From the NCBI RefSeq assembly GCF_003627995.1, contig NZ_CP032707.1:62001-126000 (forward strand): a DNA stretch of 64,000 bases. Reading direction: 5' to 3'. Below are positions 61,384 to 64,000 of the stretch, piece after piece. A model generated the notes under the pieces. That model did not search any database, was not told the DNA's origin, and worked only from the letters and a program-made list of their open reading frames with translations. This DNA is from Brevundimonas naejangsanensis (lineage in GTDB: Bacteria > Pseudomonadota > Alphaproteobacteria > Caulobacterales > Caulobacteraceae). The first letter of the stretch is position 1. The number at the start of each line of letters is the position of its first letter. Both the position numbers and the translations under genes were made by a program.

Positions 61384-62682
61384 TCAGGCCTTCTCGGCTG
61401 CGGTCGACGGGAGCACGGGCTCCGAGATCGTCGCCGGGATCGGCAGCGGCTTCTCCCGCAGGCCGATGAGCGGCATCAGCACCAGGAAGAAGACGAAGTA
61501 GTAGGCCGTGAACAGACGGGTCAGCCACAGGTAGGAGTTCAGCTGGCCGTCGATCAGGTTGAAGCTGGGCATGCCCGGGACCACCGGAGCGTCCGGCAGC
61601 TGCGCGCCGCACCAGCCGAGGCCGAAGCAGACGAACAGGAAGATGATGAAGAAGGTCTTCATCGTCGGGCGGTAGCGCATCGAGCGCACCTTGGACGTAT
61701 CCAGCCAGGGCAGGACGAACAGCACGCCGATCGCCGCGAACATGGCCACCACGCCGCCGAACTTGTCGGGGATGGCGCGCAGGATCGCGTAGAAGGGCAG
61801 CATGTACCACTCAGGCACGATGTGCGCCGGGGTCTGCAGCGGGTTGGCCGGGATGTAGTTGTCGGCGTGGCCCAGGGCGTTCGGGTTGTAGAAGACGAAG
61901 ACCGCGAACAGGATCAGGAACAGGATGATGGCGAAGCCGTCCTTGACCGTGAAGTACGGGTGGAAGGGCAGCATGTCCTTCTTCTGGCGGTCCTTCGGGA
62001 TCAGGATGCCGACCGGGTTGTTCTGACCGGCGGCGTGCAGGGCCCACAGGTGCAGCACCACGCAGCCGGCGATGACGAACGGCAGCAGGTAGTGCAGCGA
62101 GAAGAAGCGGTTCAGGGTGGCGTTGTCGATAGCCGGGCCGCCGCGCAGCCAGACCAGGATCGGCTCGCCGACGACCGGGATGGCCCCGATCAGGTTGGTG
62201 ATGACCTCAGCGCCCCAGAAGGACATCTGGCCCCACGGCAGGACGTAGCCGAGGAAGGCGGTGGCGATCATCAGGAAGAAGATGACGCAGCCGACGATCC
62301 AGATCATCTCGCGCGGCGCCTTGTAGGAGCCGTAGTAGAGACCGCGCAGCATGTGCAGGTAGACGGCGACGAAGAACATCGACGCGCCGTTGGCGTGCAC
62401 ATAGCGGATCAGCCAGCCGCCGTTCACGTCGCGCATGATGCGCTCGACCGAGGCGAAGGCCAGGTCAACGTGCGGGGTGTAGTGCATGGCCAAGACGATG
62501 CCGGTGATGATCTGCGTCATCAGGCAGAGGGCCAGGATGCCGCCGAAGGTCCACCAGTAGTTCAGGTTCTTCGGGGTCGGCAGGTTGGCGTAGTCCATGC
62601 CGAAACGGATGATCGGCAGGCGGGTGTCCATCCACCGCTCAACGGCGGTTTTCGGGACGTAGGTGGATTCGTGATCGCTCAT
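61384..62682 (-). CDS. petB: Cytochrome b of the bc1 complex
   Basis: 432 residues with eight transmembrane helices. Landmarks are [31 protein letters not shown] (first heme-ligand helix), [32 protein letters not shown], the PEWY loop ([16 protein letters not shown], Qo site), and the N-terminal extension typical of alphaproteobacteria. It holds hemes bL and bH and oxidises ubiquinol at Qo. 6 bases before petC, 18 bases after petA. Confidence 0.97.
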   Translation of the reverse strand: MSDHESTYVPKTAVERWMDTRLPIIRFGMDYANLPTPKNLNYWWTFGGILALCLMTQIITGIVLAMHYTPHVDLAFASVERIMRDVNGGWLIRYVHANGASMFFVAVYLHMLRGLYYGSYKAPREMIWIVGCVIFFLMIATAFLGYVLPWGQMSFWGAEVITNLIGAIPVVGEPILVWLRGGPAIDNATLNRFFSLHYLLPFVIAGCVVLHLWALHAAGQNNPVGILIPKDRQKKDMLPFHPYFTVKDGFAIILFLILFAVFVFYNPNALGHADNYIPANPLQTPAHIVPEWYMLPFYAILRAIPDKFGGVVAMFAAIGVLFVLPWLDTSKVRSMRYRPTMKTFFIIFLFVCFGLGWCGAQLPDAPVVPGMPSFNLIDGQLNSYLWLTRLFTAYYFVFFLVLMPLIGLREKPLPIPATISEPVLPSTAAEKA

Positions 62683-62699
62683 GGTTCCTCGGTCCGTCC

Positions 62700-63254
62700 T
62701 CAGCCGATCTTCACGCGGGTGTCGGACAAGTATTCGTAGTTCGGCACGATCAGGTTCAACGGCGCCGGTCCCTTACGAATACGGCCCGAGGCGTCGTAGT
62801 GCGAACCGTGGCACGGGCAGAACCAGCCGCCGTAGTCGCCGGCGTTGAAGGTCGGCACGCAGCCCAGGTGGGTGCACGAGCCGATGACCACGAGATATTT
62901 CTCGTGACCCGGCTTGGTGCGTTCGGCGTCGGTCTGAGCCGGGCTGCCCACGGCGCCCTCGTCGATGACCTTCTTGAGCTCGGCCGGGGTGCGATAGCGC
63001 ACGAAGACCGGCTTGCCCTGCCACTTGATGACGACCTGCTGGCCTTCCTGGACCTTGGTGACGTCGAACTCGATCGACGCCAGGGCCAGGGTGTCGGCCG
63101 CCGGGTTCATCTGATTGATCAGGGGCCAGGCCACCATCACGCCGGCGCCGGCCGCAGCCGCGCCCGCCGCAATGTGGATGAAGTCGCGGCGAGTGGCGTC
63201 GCCACCCCCGTGTTGGCCGTCAGGCCCGTCAGCATTCACGACCGATTCGGCCAC
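62700..63254 (-). CDS. petA: Ubiquinol-cytochrome c reductase Rieske iron-sulfur subunit
   Basis: 184 residues. The Tat signal [19 protein letters not shown] is followed by one transmembrane anchor, then the Rieske domain: SCTHLGCVP and [21 protein letters not shown] carry the two Cys and two His ligands of the 2Fe-2S cluster and the disulfide cysteines. It is exported folded by the Tat system. GTG 63254 was preferred because AGAGGTG lies 6 bases upstream; a GTG at 63263 overlaps that site. First gene of petABC; trmL is divergent. Confidence 0.96.
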   Translation of the reverse strand: MAESVVNADGPDGQHGGGDATRRDFIHIAAGAAAAGAGVMVAWPLINQMNPAADTLALASIEFDVTKVQEGQQVVIKWQGKPVFVRYRTPAELKKVIDEGAVGSPAQTDAERTKPGHEKYLVVIGSCTHLGCVPTFNAGDYGGWFCPCHGSHYDASGRIRKGPAPLNLIVPNYEYLSDTRVKIG

Positions 63255-63449
63255 GCGTTTCACCTCTGCAACGCCGGTCGCCCGTCCCGATATGGAACGT
63301 CCACCGGATGGAACCCTTCATGCGATGGCAAACCCCTGCCTGTCCGGCCTCGATTTCGACCCCTTCGGACAAGCTGGAAAGACAGCTTGCGAAACGGTCG
63401 CAACAAAAGCCGCGACAAGGCCCCGCCCCGCGCGTATGAGGGCCTTAGA

Positions 63450-63905
63450 ATGCGTCTCGCCCTTTTTCAACCTGACATCCCCCATAATGTCGGCGCCTGC
63501 ATCCGACTGAGCGCCTGTTTCGGCGTGGAATTGCACGTCATCGAGCCGACGAGCTTCCAATTCGACGACCGCGCCATGAAGCGGGCGGCCCTGGATTACG
63601 GCCCCTTGTCCCATATGACGCGCCACGCCGACTGGGACGCCTTCCAGCGCGACCGGGCGCCGGGGCGGCTGGTGCTGTTCACCACGCGCGCGGCCGAGCC
63701 GCTGACGGATTTCGTCTTCCGTCCCGACGACGTCCTGCTGTTCGGCAAGGAAAGCGCCGGGGCGCCCGACTACGTCCACGCGGCGGCGGATGCGCGAATC
63801 TTCATCCCGATCCGGGCGGAGACCCGGTCGCTGAACCTGTCGGTCAGCGCGGGAATCGGCCTGCACGAGGCGTTGAGGCAGACGCAGGCGTTGCCGTCGC
63901 GCTGA
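63450..63905 (+). CDS. trmL: tRNA (cytidine/uridine-34 2'-O)-methyltransferase
   Basis: 151 residues, SPOUT fold. LALFQPDIPHNVGACIRLSACFGVELHVIEP is the signature of TrmL, which methylates the 2'-O of the wobble base of tRNA-Leu isoacceptors in E. coli. LVLFTTRAAEPL, LLFGKESAGAPD and RIFIPIRAETRSLNLSVSAGIGLHEAL carry the AdoMet-binding trefoil knot. The ATG at 63450 gives the standard N-terminus; about 195 bases separate it from divergent petA. A dispersed repeat starts just after its stop. Confidence 0.95.
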   Translation: MRLALFQPDIPHNVGACIRLSACFGVELHVIEPTSFQFDDRAMKRAALDYGPLSHMTRHADWDAFQRDRAPGRLVLFTTRAAEPLTDFVFRPDDVLLFGKESAGAPDYVHAAADARIFIPIRAETRSLNLSVSAGIGLHEALRQTQALPSR

Positions 63906-63906
63906 T

Positions 63907-63958
63907 CCTTCTCCCCTTGTGGGAGAAGGTGGACGGCGCAGCCGGACGGATGAGGGGT
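63907..63958 (+). repeat. Dispersed two-hairpin repeat, copy D
   Basis: The first hairpin matches the consensus; the second stem is CGGC/GCCG with a GCA loop; the GGATGAGGGGT tail is present. In the other places a copy in opposite orientation follows within about 40-60 bases; here the window ends 42 bases later, so the partner, if any, is outside. Confidence 0.85.
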
Positions 63959-64000
63959 CTCGGGACGCCAAGACCGTGGCCTATTCTCCGCTGAGAAACC

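Overview
The window is GC-rich (about 70% by eye), densely coded DNA that reads as the chromosome of an alphaproteobacterium of the Caulobacterales, most likely Brevundimonas or a close relative. The reasons are the Caulobacter-type flagellin cluster with a sigma-54 promoter and FlbD-like enhancer dyads, the alphaproteobacterial LexA box (GTTC-N7-GTTC) in front of ssb, the fbc order petA-petB-petC, and a GyrA quinolone pocket carrying Ala and Met where E. coli has Ser83 and Asp87. No rRNA, tRNA, CRISPR array, insertion sequence or intact prophage was recognised.

Layout. 1-2.3 kb: end of a chromate transporter, a VOC protein, ArsC-type reductase and two small paralogous membrane proteins. 2.4-8.0 kb: arginine succinyltransferase catabolic cluster (M20 peptidase, astA, astD, a small foreign-looking membrane gene, astB). 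8.3-13.2 kb: phenylalanine hydroxylase, hspQ, Ppx/GppA phosphatase, two exported cyclophilins and coaD. 13.2-22.4 kb: class IV aminotransferase, gyrA, sodC, a DMT exporter, an exported deoxyribosyltransferase-like protein, a decaying SDR/DUF2269 locus, a DCC protein, SOS-controlled ssb and two envelope proteins. 22.4-27.7 kb: flagellar filament cluster (FlaEY-like protein, two flagellins, FlaG) with its promoter and enhancers.

27.7-30.7 kb: a compact phage-derived module on the minus strand, DUF2793 tail-type protein, 63-aa protein, holin-like protein, M15 endolysin and nested Rz/Rz1 spanins, with overlapping start/stop codons at almost every junction and no capsid or packaging genes. 30.9-43.1 kb: EEP-family phosphatase/nuclease, cca, NUDIX, DUF1285, GNAT, enoyl-CoA hydratase, MBL hydrolase, a secreted triple-repeat cysteine protein, xthA, recN and bamD. 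43.2-49.9 kb: prs, a lipoprotein, rplY, pth and two tandem DUF4139 proteins. 50.0-53.6 kb: a likely copper-handling operon (DUF2946, TonB receptor, YcnI, PCuAC). 53.9-64 kb: ychF, metY/metZ-type gene, a lipoprotein, two M28 peptidases, the cytochrome bc1 operon and trmL.

Across these regions lies a family of structured dispersed repeats in intergenic gaps. Each copy has an invariant hairpin, a second hairpin whose two arms change together between copies, and a conserved tail; three pairs sit head to head. A second hairpin-based family has the same inverted-pair layout. The strongest candidates for an under-described system are these covarying repeats and the orphan tail-fibre-plus-lysis module beside the flagellin genes.
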